NCBI GenBank assembly: GCA_025201765.1
Contig: MU623424.1
Location: 1-64,000 of the forward strand
Reading direction: 5' to 3'
DNA from: Daldinia sp. FL1419
Taxonomy: Eukaryota; Ascomycota; Sordariomycetes; Xylariales; Hypoxylaceae
Length of the DNA stretch: 64,000 nucleotides
The position numbers and the translations under genes were made by a program. Each line of letters begins with the position of its first letter. Positions within the stretch are counted from its first letter, which is position 1. The notes below the pieces were generated by a model. It worked only from the letters and a program-made list of their open reading frames with translations. It was not told the DNA's origin and made no database searches. Positions 12,901 to 26,519 of this stretch are shown piece by piece.

Positions 12901-13366
12901 TGAGATGCATATATTAGCCTTTTGCTAGATATGATAGTGTCGGGTTTAAGGTATTGTTGGTATAACCACGAAATCGCATATTAGGTATTTTTGTTTCTTC
13001 CGAAAAAAAAAAGAGAGAGAGAGAAAAGAATAAATTTAAAGAGCTAATTTCAAGTTTGGATGGAAGCTTGCCAAAATTTCGGCGGGGACTTGGTGGGGCT
13101 TATTAGGTACCTAAGTAGATCGGCCCCCCGCGTCGGTACCCTGGGTATTAAGGTTGTTTCAGCTACGGTTTAGCCCCGCCCCCACTATACTTTATTCTAG
13201 GTACCTTAGGTAAGTAAGTCCTCAAGCTGTTGGAGGTATTCTTTTTTTAGGTCTTTTGTTTCTCTCCTTCATACTTTTATCCTTCATCTTTGATTTCTCA
13301 TTTCTCACTTCCCATTTCCCATCTTCCATCTTCCATCTTCTATCCACATCGATTGCCAAACCCGCA
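12901..13366. promoter_or_regulatory. Divergent promoter region, RPC31 / HSM3-like
   Basis: The 466 bp between two head-to-head genes must carry both promoters. It contains an A-run/GA tract (13003-13025), TAGGTACC-like motifs (13106-13115 and 13199-13215) and a long pyrimidine-rich strand from 13246 to 13345 directly before the plus-strand start, as is common in fungal 5' leaders. No factor site can be assigned. Confidence 0.5.
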
Positions 13367-14525
13367 ATGAGCCGGACTGCCGTCAAAATGGATACAGATA
13401 CGATTCCAGTTACCGGCGTAGAAGAGTTAGAGAAACATCTAGATGAGCTTCTAGCGGATCCGAATCTGGAACCAACTCTCAAGTTGTTTGACGATGTAGA
13501 ACTTCAGCTTACCGGTATGGTTTATTCGTGCTCTTATCATCTATCTGAAATATCTACGTGTTATAGTGTCGATATGAATAAATTAACGTTTGACAGATGC
13601 CAACATTCCTCCCCTTATTCCAAGGCTTCTTCCAAAAATCACCGAAATCCTCAAGCAATATCAGCAGGATCCCAAAATTCTATGTGGCTTGGCAATTAAG
13701 CTCCTTGGACCTCTTACCTTTACTCAGATATTATCATTAGCTTCGGAAGACGCCATCATACAAGCTCTACGGTCCCCAGCTCCATCGGCAAATATACTTG
13801 CCATGACCGTGCTCGAAAAGGCGGCCAAATCACCGAGCGACGCCGCAATACTCGCCATGATGAATAACGTAGTTACAAATTTCCTCACGCAGTGGCTAAG
13901 TGCGCCGCAGGTAGAAGTTGGCGAGAAAGGTTCTAGGGTCTTGGGCGATATTCTAGATGTTGACTGCGATACTCGACCACCTGATGGATTATCAGTCAAT
14001 GGAATGGAGATTACAATCAGGAAACCACCAGGACAAGGACTTTTGTGGCGAAGAATTTTCTACGATCGTGACGTTTACGACCTTATCCTATCACTCTGTA
14101 CCAGTCATCCTTCCGGCGTCCAGCAGCAGTCGTTAGCCCAAGGTCGTCTACTCAGAGTCTTGCCTCGTTTAGCAGCCCTGAACTTCCGCGCGGTCACCTG
14201 GTCGGATTTTACCGATTTGAACAAAAAATACACCGGTTTGGGTGGGAACGGTGGAATATTACATTTTGCTTCCCTGTCCATGATCGACAAAGAGGACATG
14301 TTGATGCATCTGAACCTCATTGATTTCTTCGAGGCGCTTCTAAGTATACAGCGGATCACGCCATTTTCCACTCATAAGATCGATACCCTTAAAAGCCTCG
14401 TAAGAGATGCTTCTATCCAGGATAACGCTCTGAAAGCGGCCCTTCTCACTTTACCCGAGCGAACAATACCAGAAGAAGCTGACGACCTTCGTCAATTCAT
14501 TCTCGAGATTCTGGATTCGGAGTAG
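13367..14525 (+). CDS. 26S proteasome assembly chaperone, HSM3/PSMD5 (S5b) family
   Basis: Exons 13367-13514 and 13597-14525 give 358 residues. After a short Met-rich start the protein is an almost continuous alpha-helical repeat with ELEKHLDELLADPNLEPTLK near residue 19, LGPLTF-type segments and a WRRIFYDRDVY segment. The pattern resembles the fungal HSM3 N-terminal domain family, equivalent to human PSMD5/S5b. These proteins bind the Rpt1-Rpt2 ATPase module and chaperone assembly of the proteasome base. In yeast the gene was first named for a mismatch-repair phenotype. An in-frame ATG (MDTDTIP) 7 codons on is an alternative start. The family call rests on recognition by eye. It is shorter than some family members. 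Confidence 0.72.
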
Positions 14526-14940
14526 AAGCCAAGAAGTCGAACACGCAATCCCTTACTTTCATTTACGTCCAAAGTCAATGAGACGATTAACAGTATAGCT
14601 TGAAGCGAATACATCAACGACATTGGGCCTATCAGGTAAGCTCCCGTGCTCCAAGTATCCCAGAGTATGAAAATAGGCCTAATAAATTACCCAGAGTTCG
14701 AATTTATACTCCTACTTTACGTTCAAGCCCATGCCCGAACTCGAACCCGCCCCTGGATGTCGTATAGCGGGAGGGGTTCATTTAGCTATCACCAGGGTTC
14801 TAATACCTCCCTCCCACTCGTATACACCGTACCTGCGAGGAAGATGATATCATGAACATCGTAATGGTAGCCAAAACATCTTATACTTTTTGGTGATTGG
14901 TCTAGATCAGGTAAAACCCTCGAAGTATTCGGATTCCTCG
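14526..14940. other. Convergent 3' intergenic region
   Basis: 415 bp between convergent genes with no recognisable feature. A tRNA-like GTTCGAATT at 14693 was checked, and no cloverleaf could be built around it. Confidence 0.5.
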
Positions 14941-16755
14941 TTAACTCCGGCAACCCAAACCGCATATCTCAATAGTTATATCCTGGCTCTTAATAAACGG
15001 CATACGGCCAGTATATCCCTTTACGTTAGCCATAACAGTCGCGTCTATCCATCTGCCTACAGGCGGCGGCCTCCTATAATATTCAAGATCTCCTAAACTT
15101 CTCAAGCAGAATTCTCGTTCCTCCTCGTTTGCTGATTCGTAAGAAAACACCAACGCAGCCGTGTATTCAACCGCTAGGGGTATCTGCGCGCTCATCCAAG
15201 CATACGTCATCCATATTCGTTTGCTATATTCCTTGCACCGCTTCATCACGTTGGGGTTATGATTCTCCAAGACAAGATTTGCCTCTTGGAGTGCTCGATA
15301 AATAACGATGCTAGACATGGCATGAGTGTAGAATAGTTTTGCCGTGTCTATTTCGCGAAATTCATAGCACGTCGGGAATAAATCCGGGTTTAATAAGTTA
15401 CCTGTCTCCTTTATTTCTCCCAAGTCCATCAAGGATTTCAGTGTCGTTTCGCTCTCGCGTTCCAAATATTCGATAACCGGCCTGGCTCTGAGTACAAGCT
15501 CGGCCGCCGTCATGGTATCTGTAGGGTCTTGACATAACATCCGGACGAGTCTCACCAAGGTCGGCCACGCGGTCATCTCAACCCATAGGCGGTACAGGGA
15601 TTTGAGAACAGGTCGCGTCGTATTAAGATCTATTGCTTGTCTGAAGGACGCCGCCCATTCGGGATTCATAAATACGCAATCTCTCCCCAGACGTACGTCT
15701 TCTTGCAACTAGATATCGACGATCAGTTACTCGTAGTGTGATATATCGTTAATTATTAGCACCTTCACTCACCATGTTGAAAAAGCTATCGAAAGTGGCA
15801 TGGAGTCCTAATTCGTCGAAGCCCTGCCAGTGACCGCCTCTACTAACTACGGCGGTCAATCCAGCAGCGTGACGCTCTTGATTTGCGCCCCGTTCGAAGT
15901 CGTAAGTAAGCTAATCGTGAAGGAAGCTATTAGAAGTGCCTAACATGAAGTCCCGCAGTCTTCTCTTACCTCGAGTTTCTGCAATAGCCACTGTGCTGCT
16001 ATCGTGTCCGTTACCACGTCTTGTGCCGGGTCTTGAAGAGCCCTTCGTAAACTCCCTAAAGCTTGCGTATGGAGTCGCAAATCCAACCACACCTGTGGCG
16101 ATAGTACGCCTCTCTGGCTGTTAGACCACGACGCAACCACCAGTTTGACCGTGTCTCGCAATACTGGGCTTTCGGATCCCAGTCTTCGTGGTATCATCCA
16201 TACGGATGGGCCCCATATCAACATGTCGCGACCTGTGCCTGATGCGGACTCTAAGCAATACACTAGCTGAGCTGCTAGTTGATCCGAGGCACACATGGCT
16301 GGCGGCGGTGTTGGTGATGGCGCCGGCGATGGACTCGGCCGACTACATTTGGCGTTTCCAGGGCGATGGGGACGTGTAAGCCGCATCCGGTGAAAAGTTC
16401 CCGTGCCCATGGCAGCCGTGTATTCCTTCATGTCGACGATCATAGTACCGTTGGAGCTAGCTCCTCGCGGTCGTTGGCTCTGAATCCGATGACCGTCCTC
16501 GGAGACTATGCTAGTAGTATCCGGGTTGGTTGATTCGTTATGACAACCGTTTACCACGAATTTGAAGTTGTTCCGTGCTCCAGAGCAGACCTTGCCCGCA
16601 CGGGCACATGCACCGCACGTTGGCCAGTTCTCATCGCACTATTCGGAGATATTAGCTTCGGCGGGTTGGGCGAAATAGGAGAAATGGAGATAGCTTACCT
16701 TTGTCTTTCGTAGTTTACAAAAGGTGCAGCGATTACTTTTTGGTATTCCAACCAT
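14941..16755 (-). CDS. Zn(II)2Cys6 transcription factor
   Basis: Exons 16755-16699, 16638-15970, 15910-15773 and 15708-14941 give 543 residues. The N-terminus carries a complete binuclear zinc cluster, with Cys spaced C-x2-C-x6-C-x6-C-x2-C-x6-C from residue 10, and an intron falls just before the third Cys, a common position for this family. A low-complexity Pro/Ser linker (about 95-110) follows. The remaining about 400 residues are mostly helical and resemble the fungal-specific DUF3468-type regulatory domain. It would bind GC-rich triplet sites in the nucleus. Its target genes are not evident, because no enzyme gene lies beside it on the upstream side. Start choice is secure, since the ATG lies nine codons before the first Cys. 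Confidence 0.85.
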
Positions 16756-17990
16756 GATGATGGCGACGTCAACGACTAGCTTGATTCGTCCGCGAGGATA
16801 CCAGTGCGTCGGTTACGCGACACACCTTTGATAGGTATTAAGACTTTTTGCTCTGATGCTCGTGTTGGTGCTCGTTGCAGTAGCACAACGTCGTATTCGA
16901 GGGGGGGGATATCTCACGCCAGCATTCCAAACTAGCGACTCGTGTCGTTTATTAAGCACCTCCGGGATATTCTAGATACCTAGTCGAAAAAGGAGAGTCG
17001 CATCTAATGTCATGCTACGTAATTTCTTCAGCTCGTCTTCCCTGGCCCAATGGCCAAGCCGATATTAAACTTAGAACGCCCTAATCCCAATAGCCACGAT
17101 ACGAGGAACGTCGTCAGGGGAGAAAAAAAAAAGGGGGGGGGGGGGAGTTGAAGCAAGGTACAGCCCGATAAATTCGGGGCTCTGCAACGGTGTTCCCAGG
17201 TAGCGGTCAGGGTCAGAGTCTCAACTCCTTTGCCCCCACGTGCGAGTCAACCTCAGGTTTTTAAATCTCAGCTGAAGTTGCTGAGTTGGTTGGATTGGAT
17301 TTGGAACTCGTTCGTTGGATGATGTAAGGTGAGTTTTGATGTCTGGTAAACTACTGAATAGGGCCCCTTAAAGCAGTATCCTTCGAGTCTCTGAGCTTTA
17401 CTACCGGCTGGTTAGGGCTGAGTAATATAACGATGGGATGACGAGCCTTGGGATAGCGGACTACGTCCGGACCATAGCGTGTCACAGCAAAGCTCCTCCT
17501 GGTAGGGGGAAACTGAGTCGAGAGGGGGAGTGTTGGATCAAGGCTTGGCTTCCAGATAACTACAAAGGTCCCATTCCTTTTCGGCGGAGATCAACGATAC
17601 CTACCTTATAGAGTCCCACCATGTTCGCCATGTCCACCATGTCCACCATGTCCACCACACGTTCTCACGTAATCACTTAGTTTTCTTGTATGCAGAAGCT
17701 ACGCGGTTACCCCTAGGCAGATACATCAGACCGTGCCGTCATAAGGCTGACTAGCTGTCCCGGCATACGGGTTCCTATTCAGGGGCGATCGAGAACGGAA
17801 AAGGTAATAGAGCTTTAGGGTATACACGAGAATCCCGGATACGCCCGGGCTGTGACTTCGGAGGGAGTTGGTAGCCCGTAAATTTATCGTGGACACGACG
17901 AGACCAGCACCAGCAAAAGATTCCAAGATTCAAAGTACCACCCACATACATATCCCAAGGCGCAGTATGGATACCTACCTATGCAATAAT

Positions 17991-18014
17991 CATCATCATC
18001 ATCATCATCATCAT
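17991..18014. repeat. (CAT)8 microsatellite
   Basis: Eight perfect CAT triplets followed by AAT triplets, in non-coding sequence. Confidence 0.9.
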
Positions 18015-18542
18015 AATAATACGCAATAATAGCTTATTTGATCCGCACCCCGTAACCGGTTCGACGAGTCGAAGTATTCTAGAAACTGACGATATCACAT
18101 ATCGAATTGCCTTGGGCTTCCTATCAGGGTAAAGAACTACAGAACTGCCGATGGCTTAGAAGGGAGAAGCGGATGCTGCTTGGGGTAGGGATTGGCCAAT
18201 CAGGAGAGGAACGCAACAAGGTCCCAAAAGAGGAAATATATACAACATACCTTCGGCACCCCTGTGTTGTTGAGCTTCAGTCGGCTCTGTCGACTCTGAC
18301 TGGTTGGTATAATCCAATCGTATACCCCGGAAGCAGTTTCGTCTTTCCAAGTCTTCCCCTGAGCCGGTACGAGACGTACGAATAGAGCTCGCGAAGCAGA
18401 GTGCTATTCCAGACGGTTTGAAATCACAAGAAGGATGTTGATTATAATCGCGGAGCAGCAATGGTGAGATGTGTATAGCATACTACATACGAACTGCTTG
18501 GCCTCGTCGCCCTGTATACCACTGCTATCGCTCCTGTTGTCG

Positions 18543-18593
18543 CCACCACCACCACTACTCCTCCTCCTCCTCCTCCTCCTACTACTACTACTA
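18543..18593. repeat. Compound triplet microsatellite (CCA, CTC, TAC)
   Basis: Adjacent runs of CCA/CAC, CTC and TAC triplets. They create spurious open frames on both strands (poly-Leu one way, poly-Arg/Ser the other). Confidence 0.88.
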
Positions 18594-20508
18594 TGTATAA
18601 GTTCCGTGCTACTCATCCCGCTTCTCTTAGAGGTTGCGTCGCGGCGACATCCATCTTGGGTAAATGCAACACAACACAACACGGCGTCGTCGACTAGTGA
18701 ATATCTACCCAGGCAGAGAATAATACAAGCCTTAGCCCCTTAGCCCCTCCTTGTTGTTGACCGGTCAGCCCTAACATAAGCACACGTGCTTCTAGACCGC
18801 GTAAATCACACATCGTCTACCAATAGACGCCTCAAGTATACGGTATTATATTCTCCCGTCTCCGTCCGCATAAGGGGATCTGTCACTTATCACAATAACT
18901 ACCTTGTCAACTCAAGTCATATATGACATATAGCACCCAAGACGAGTAAGCGATGCTCGCTAGGGGAAGTAATACGGGATCCTATCCAATAATGACGAAC
19001 CTCTGGAAGAGAGAACCGCCCTCGAAAGTCTCGGTGTCTTTTAGTCCCGTTCGTTCGGCATCTAGATGCGTAAATTTATCTCGTTCGATAATGCCTCCCA
19101 CGCCTTCTCGTGCTGCTCTTCTATTTGCCCGCTTCTAATATCTCCGAGAATCCTCGATATATATCGAAATCTCTTGCAAGTCAGTGCGATCATGCACATC
19201 GAAAGCTCTCAACATGACACCCAATCAATCAGAAACGAAACTGCCTCAAGCCATCGACGATAAAACCAGACCGGATATATTAGAGAGCCCCCTTTAGGCC
19301 TCTAAGTACGGGGTTTGTACTAGGACTCCGTGGTGAAGCTCGGAGTATAGGTAGGTATATATATTCTGATGCAAGCAACTTCGGACTCCGTGCGCGACGC
19401 GAGGTCACACCAACACGTTTCGCCGATAGCGACGGCGAGAATGCCGGGCTGGATGGGCGAAAAATTGATAAGCAGCACAATGTACACATGATAGTTCCAG
19501 ATAATAATAAGCAATATCTAAGATAGACAAGGAGACTACGAATCAAGCATCTCTCGTCATCCTTACCCGCGCGGAAGAATTTGCCACCTCCTTTGTGCAA
19601 CTTGCAAATCCCCTTTCGCCCTTCCCCCCCCGGAAGCTTTCGTCGGTTTCTTCGTCTGGTTCTTAAGTCCGCACACCTAGGTATCTAGCTATTTGGAACC
19701 GAGACACGCTTTATGACCTAGAGCGTATGCCATGTCGTATAGGATGTCGTATTGTCTAAGAAAAGAACATTAGAACCTAAAGTATCGGAGTTCTGCGTTC
19801 AAAAGGCCAAGATTAGATCTAAGGCGGGCGTCCTATGAAGGATCTATAGATAATAGAGGAGTCGCTCGTTAACCGAAATGAAACGTTCTCGATGCTACCC
19901 AAGGGGAAACTGAGCCGCAAGATACGAGCGTCGTTGTACACGTGATGACCTGGATAATATAGGGGGCGAAAGGGCACGCAAGTTACATTCGTAGATGAGC
20001 AGTGACAGACACCCTCCTCTACCCTCACCCAGCGCACATATAGGTTAACTACCTACCTATGCCGACAATTCTATCGGAAACAATCATGTATAGAGGGTCT
20101 AGAACCAGCTGAGGGTACTCGGCTAATCAGCACGTAGAAAACCCCCACGACACAAATCTCAAGGCTTCCTAGGAATGTCGTCAACTTGGCGCTGAAGTAG
20201 AAAGAGCTTGTGTAATATCTCGGAACGTGTATCTAGAACCGCACAGTGGGCTTCTGCATGTCACGACGAGTCCTCAAACGTCTAGTCTTGGCACCTGTGC
20301 ATGCCGAAGGAATCAAGCATACAGGGAGATGAAACGGGCCACCTCCGTAAACATCAATTTCCAATTTGGGAATCTAATTGCGGTTTCTTACGGGTTGGGA
20401 TTAGTTAGGCGCCTAATCAGGACTCGATACATTTTACGGCTGAGGTCTCACTCGTCCTAGCATGATGGCAGAATGGGTTTGAATTGTACGATACGTAACA
20501 CCACTGCC

Positions 20509-20509
<1 letters not shown>

Positions 20510-20563
<54 letters not shown>
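20510..20563. repeat. (CTG)18 / (CAG)18 microsatellite
   Basis: Eighteen uninterrupted CTG triplets on the plus strand, 300 bp past the SEC7 stop codon on the SEC7 strand, where they read CAG. A 107-codon ATG frame crosses it on the minus strand (20740-20417) and would carry 18 Gln. Nothing else in that frame looks coding. Confidence 0.92.
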
Positions 20564-20863
20564 AGACAACGTGCGTGGGTAGGTAGGTATGTATGCACAT
20601 ACAGTGTCTACATGGGTACGCAAAACACCGAGAAAAGACAAAAATATATCTATCATACAAGAGCTTAGCTTGCTTGTAATGGAACCCCCCACCCGTCCGA
20701 ACACCAGATACGACCGTAGTCTTCTATTAAGCGCGTCCATTTTTGTTCCAAAGCTCCTTTTTATGACAAATCAATATTCGTGATGGCCTCGCTCCCATCG
20801 CCTCTTGCTAAATGCCGAATCATCACCAATAAAACAGCGTCGTGTGTAAATCGGCCCGCCATC

Positions 20864-23800
20864 TCACGCCCTCATGTCGCCTATACCGACCTCACCTACT
20901 TCCAACTCCGTCGTTGGCGTCTCACCGATGATGGCGACGCTAGTAGCACTCTCGCGCCTGCCTCCCATCATCCCCTCGATCCCAAGACCAACTTCGCCAA
21001 CTTTCCTTAGGACAGCAAGCAAAGCAATTCTCAGGTCGGAACTAAGCTCTTTGCCCAACAATTCGACGGCCAAGGGATAGAACGAAGGTATGTGCTCGAT
21101 AAACTCCTTTTCCGGCCACGTAGAGTAACCCTCCAGTACGTCAACAACAACCGGCCTCCAAGCGACGATGTTTCGTTGCTGCGATTCTTCTTCGAGGGCC
21201 AAGTAACCTCGAATGACATCCTTGCAGAGGGGTACCAAAGCCTTCTCAACTTCCGGCCTGCTCTCTGCACGTGATGGAGAAGTGTCGGCGAACATCCTGA
21301 ACAATATCTGGATGTAGGTCGCGGCCGAGCCACTCTCCTGCTTTAGGAGGTTGGGCGGCTGCTTCATAAACCCTTCTCTCCATAGGCGCATACGTAAGTC
21401 CTTATCTTCGTTAAACCGCCTAGCAAAAAGGAATGATTTCTTAAGAAGTGCCATGAGACGCAACAGCTCCGGAGATGGTATTTGAGCGTAGACAGTATCG
21501 TTAGAAAAGAGTTCGTTAACCGTCTCGATCATAAGTAGCTGTAGAACACAGCGGGATATAATACGGTTAAAGAAGCGCCGCCGAGCCGCCGTTACCACTA
21601 CAGGCTGCTGCTGAAGCGAAGAAGCCGGCTTATAATCTTCAAGGCGTGTCGCGGCGTTGCCGTTCGCCGAGTGGCTAGACTCTTCCGTATGAGACGTGGG
21701 AGCGGCAACAACTGAAGCAGATTCAACTCCAGATGAAATACTACCCTTGTCGGTGCTATTGATTTTCAGCGACTTTTCGTCTGTGGGTGAATCACTCGTA
21801 GGTGTAAGAGGCACATCGAAACCCAAGCTTGTGGGAGGTGGTGATAACGCGGACGGAGCGTTGAGAGTTGTGGCGGAGAATAGTTGGTAAGCGGTCGTCC
21901 TCTCAAACAATTCACAAAATGACCCGACAACCTGAGCCCAATGGCCATTCGTAAACTTCGTGACATTTTGTAGAATTAATTGCTGAAGACAATTGCTGCC
22001 TATCCTGGCGATCGTATCGTTTTCTTGGCATATGCAAAGTGCTAGCAACTCGAGAAAGCGGTCTAACATGTACTCGAGGGCATCGAAGTAATGCGTGAAG
22101 AGGATGATCATATTTCGGAGCGCCTGGATCATGGTGGTTGAAAGCCAGACAGATAGTTCCTCGTGGTTGAGAGCATTAGACATCTCAGGTCTCGATCGTA
22201 ATACCATGAAGATTGGGTAAAGTTGCTGTCTCCATAAGATATCCCAGAAATCAGATGGGAAATCACCACCATATCGAAGCAAGGCCTCGAAGAAATAATT
22301 CAATGCGTTCGATCTTACTTCTAAATCTTCCCCTGTCATTAGGACGTCGTGGAACGCAAACAGAATCGGAAACCAGAAACCTTCTTCAATAGAAGTACCG
22401 CTCTGCTGCCTAGATACAGTGCTAGGTGACTCTGGTGCAGAACCATCTGAAGTAGATGTTTGGTTGGACTTCTGTGATAGTGGACACTCCGGGGTCTTAA
22501 GCATTTTTGGTATTATCGATTTTAGTGTCTCCATCGCCTGTAAGCTCTTCTTTTGAAACTTGATGTTCTTTGAAAATTCAGTAAGACAAACTATCAGATC
22601 CGTAAAGGCTCCCTGGGAGATGACAACACCAAACCGCGTCTTATAAACAAGCGTAACGTTTTCGTAGGCCAAGTTTACGATAGTCTCGTTGGGGTCCCGC
22701 GCTGCAACGGTAAAGACACCGAACATGGTTCTCCAACCCGATCGAATATTTTCACCCCGAGCCTGGATCATCTGGATCAGGCAACGTAGGGCCATGTCTT
22801 TAACAGTCAGGTTGCTTGAGTTGGCAATAACGTGCTCGAATGGCTTCAGAAAGTCTTTCTGGAACTTGAAACCTGGGAGCTCCTCAAGCTCCATAAAGCG
22901 CATCGATAATTGTCGGAGTGAGTCGAGCGCAAAGTACACAATCGCCGTATTGTTGTGGCAGCCAACCTTGTTGAAATGCTCGCCGAGAACCGCCCAAATA
23001 CTACTCCACTCGAAACGAACACGGGTCATGTTGTAGTAACTGATCTCGACAATCTTCTGCAAACTGTACGTTCGCGGGGAGTCATTGGAGCCCGATACTT
23101 TGATTTCGTCCCAACTCACTTCGGTCAAGGCCTTGGCAAAGTGTACGATGGCCTCGCCGTTCAAATTAGCGGTGTTGCTAAAAATCCGGTCTACACTCTT
23201 AATTACGTCGTCCGATCTGCTCTCAAGTGCGATCTCCATGGAAAATCCCCTCGCTCCAGGGTTAGATCTATTTCGCCGTCGGGTAGAGGCTGTCGATTTA
23301 CGAGAATCATTCGTGCTCGTTCTCTCAGGTGGCAGAAAACGTGCCTTGGACACGTCAGGGATAGCACCTTCATCGACACCCCCAGTGATGAGTTGTAACC
23401 GGTCCAGCTGACTTATGCACATTAGGATATCCTTCCAAGACTCCTTCAAATAGTTACCTTCAGTCTGTCCCAGTTCCAGAATGACTCGCAATGCTTCTAC
23501 ATTCTTGGCAAGGATCTGTTGAGGGTTATTTAGGTTCGTGGCGTTCTTCAATGCTGACATGAAGGCTTCTCGTGCAGTCGCCAAGTCAAAAAGACATGCA
23601 ATTCTTATAGCTTGTTTCATACCCTCCAAGCATAACTTGTTGACTTCTAAATTCTGTGCCTTCTGCATCTGGTTTGAGAAGGCAGAGAAGAAAGACATCC
23701 ATGTCACATCAAACATAGGTCCAACGTGTCTGAAAGATGTTGCAGGGATGAACTTGACTCCAGCTCTTGCGGCGTTCTTCCGTTGGTTTTTGAATAGGTT

Positions 23801-26507
23801 CTTAAAAAGCTGCTCGGATCGATGCGAAATTTCCTCGGATTGTTGGACATATGCTTCTCGTTGCAAATCCCGGCCAACATTTGAGAGAGCCTGACCAAGC
23901 CCAGCAGCAAAACCTGACGATTGCACTGGTAAGCTACCCGCGGCTGCAGCAGCCTCGCGTTCACTTTTGAGAACGATCTCATTTTTGGCAATTTCGTCAT
24001 AAATACCGATTAGATACTCGTCTGGCAAATCGGCATTGTCGTTAATACCCCTATTGTTTTTAATAAAATCTTCCTTGGTCATGCGTCTTGCTATCTTGCT
24101 ACTGTGCAGATCTGTGTTCAGCAAGATGACTGAATAAGCTAAGACGTAGGCCGTGTCCGCGTTGGCAAAGGCATTTGGATTTCCCATAACATAACGATTG
24201 GCAAATTTTAGCATGAATCGATCAATTTTCTGGGCCTCTCCAGGGAGACGGAAGGACTGGAGGAACTGTCGCAAAGCATCGACGAAACGTCTTTGGGTGA
24301 AGTCCATGGTGTCTACAAAAGCATGCATGATCTCGATATTCTTCGCTTCACCCTCTCCGAGATACTCACCAATCTGAGCTTTATCTAGCCGGTCATCCGA
24401 GATCAAGAATTTGGCAATATCCTTAGGGCTATCGCTGGGAATAAATCCTTCCTGGATCAGGAGTTTAATTCCTTTCTTCGGCTTGAAGTTGAATTGACGA
24501 ATGGCATTAGCTAATGCGGTCTTTCTGGCTTTCTCTTTTTCTAATTGGGCTGGATCATCATCGACGACGGGGGTTGAGGGCGGCAACGGTGTTTCGAGGC
24601 GAGAATTGCTATCGGCAGCCGAAGGATCGATAGATTCTCGGATATCGTCCACCGAAGCACGGGTCTCGGTATCACGCGACGCGCCGTTTACATCCGGGCG
24701 CCCAGCGACAGACCAATTGACAAGCGATCGCAGAGCCTCAACGAGAGAATCCAAGGCTGCCCTCTTAATGACGTATTCCCGGGGTATCTCGGGCTCGGGT
24801 TCGCTAGGGGGCATGATATCTCTCACATTCAAAGGTGGTGGTAATACCCCTTTTAGTTGCCAATCCGAGCCGACGCTCTGACCCGAATTCTTCTCTTCGT
24901 ACAGTTGTTCCTGGGCAGGCGTGATAGACACTGGGTTGATGGCAAGCTTGGATAAATCTTCTATGATGGTTTGGAAGAGGTTATCGAGGTGGGAATCGCA
25001 GTCGTAATTGAGATATGCCTCAACTAACCCACGAGGGTCGCCGCAAAACCTGGTGAGAATGTTGATGAAGTAGAGCTTCTGAGAGGGGGGCGCGGTCCGC
25101 CTAGCTAAAAGCGCCAGGTATATCTCGTTGAGGAAAACTTCTATTTCTTTCTATAATTGTAATATTAGATTGACGAGGATCTACAAAGAGGAGAGGAAAA
25201 AACAAAATTGGTCGTACCTTGAAAGGCGCTCGCATGAATTTAAACATCAACCAGAAAATCTCACAGCAAACCTCAAATACTTTATCCACAGAACTGGCGC
25301 CATTTCGGGTGATGCTAAGACAGAGATAGAACTTGATGGCCTGTAGAAAACTCGTCGCTTCGTTACTTTTTGTGTTGGTGATCGTACATAAGGGTGAAGT
25401 AAAAACGAGCATGTGATTATTTAATAGTGTGCGGATGAGATGGAGCGAGATGAGTTTGGATCGCATATGTTGGCCCCGATAATCATAAAGTTGGTCCGGG
25501 GGTAGGACCTTGGTCGATAAGTTACAGAAAGACCGAAAGACGAGATATGCATCCCGGATGTAGACCTCGTCTTCGGCTTCGAGAGACTCGGCGGTTTCGT
25601 CGGCCTCGGTAGCCGTGTCACTTTGCGTCTGTTCGGAGACTCTCCTCGCCGTCCTCCTAGGCGGATTCAACTTCGTAACCATAGTCGGGCCGTCGCCCAG
25701 ATTCGAATCGTCGAAGCTCTTTCGGTGCTCGAGATCTTTCAAGGTTAACTTGGTGCCGCCTTCATTCGCCGACTGGGATCGTGCGAGCTCGGGTAAATTA
25801 TGAACGGTCGCTTCGTCGGGCGTTTCTTGGTCTTCTTCGGTGGTAACGTCATTCCCGTTCGCGACGGAATCTGTTTGCTCGAAGGTGACATTGCTAGAGC
25901 TATGCTTCAGCTTTCCTAGATCCATTCGAGCTTCCTTCATGTGTAGTCTTGTCTTGACCCGTTCAAATACCATGCCGACCATCTGGGTAAGGGTACCTTG
26001 CGCGGCCTGTTGGTTTTCCGGACTTCGCGATAACAAGAAGACATTATATACTTGGCGCACAGCTTTCAGCAACCCAGCGCCGTGCACAACGATCTTGTCG
26101 GTCAAGACGGCAGCCAGTAATGCCTGGACGATGTGTCGCTGGACGTCGACGGGCGTGGTCTCGCCCTGGAAACAGTCGCATATCGTATCGATGGCACGAT
26201 CTATCATAGGAGCCTGCTCCGTTCCATCCTCTTGCGTGCCGCCTGTTGTGACATTTACCGAGAAATACGAGGAAGAGATAAGTTTCTGTATACAATCGAG
26301 GGCATTATTTATCAATTGACTGCTTCCGGTCTTGGTAGCTAACTGCAGAGGCGCGAATACTACTTGAGGATCGGGCAGCTGGGATCCTCCCTCCTTTATA
26401 GCTTTGAGGGCCTTCTCGGTAAGTTCGGCGAGTTGTTTATTCCTCTGCGCTTCTTTGGATGCAGCGATGGCCTCAAGAGAGGACACCACAAAGACTAAGG
26501 AGCTCAT
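20864..26507 (-). CDS. SEC7: SEC7/BIG-type guanine-nucleotide exchange factor for Arf
   Basis: Exons 26507-25218 and 25150-20864 give 1858 residues, normal for fungal Sec7. The splice restores the conserved MFKFMRAPFK/KEIEVFLNEIYLALL segment. The N-terminal third is the DCB-HUS region. The catalytic Sec7 domain spans roughly 636-833, with the IGEYLGEGE loop holding the glutamic finger (about E696), FRLPGEAQKIDRF and NADTAYVLAYSVILLNTDLHS. HDS-type helical repeats follow to the C-terminus, broken by Ser/Thr-rich linkers. It exchanges GDP for GTP on Arf1 at the trans-Golgi and drives vesicle formation. It is essential in yeast. The start ATG is preceded by a short upstream reading frame (26543-26520). 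The gene is divergent from the E2 gene across 1.9 kb. Confidence 0.95.
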
Positions 26508-26519
26508 GGTTCGCCGAGC

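Larger units (their letters stand above)
16756..20863. other. Gene-poor intergenic region with microsatellites
   Basis: 4.1 kb without a convincing gene. It contains a 10-A/13-G homopolymer pair (17123-17145), a triplicated 9-bp ATGTCCACC-like unit (about 17635-17657), eight CAT triplets, CTC/CCA/TAC triplets and 18 CTG triplets (each listed separately), plus TAGGTACC-like motifs near 19677 and 20045-20060. Open frames here are short, begin with non-ATG codons or run through the repeats. SEC7 ends at its right edge, so part of the right end is likely SEC7 3' UTR. Confidence 0.6.

Noticed and set aside
14693..14701. GTTCGAATT resembling a tRNA T-loop
   Set aside because: No matching acceptor or anticodon stems could be formed in the surrounding 90 bases.
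20417..20740. 107-codon minus-strand frame with poly-Gln
   Set aside because: It is created by the CAG18 microsatellite in the SEC7 downstream region. The flanking residues do not look coding.
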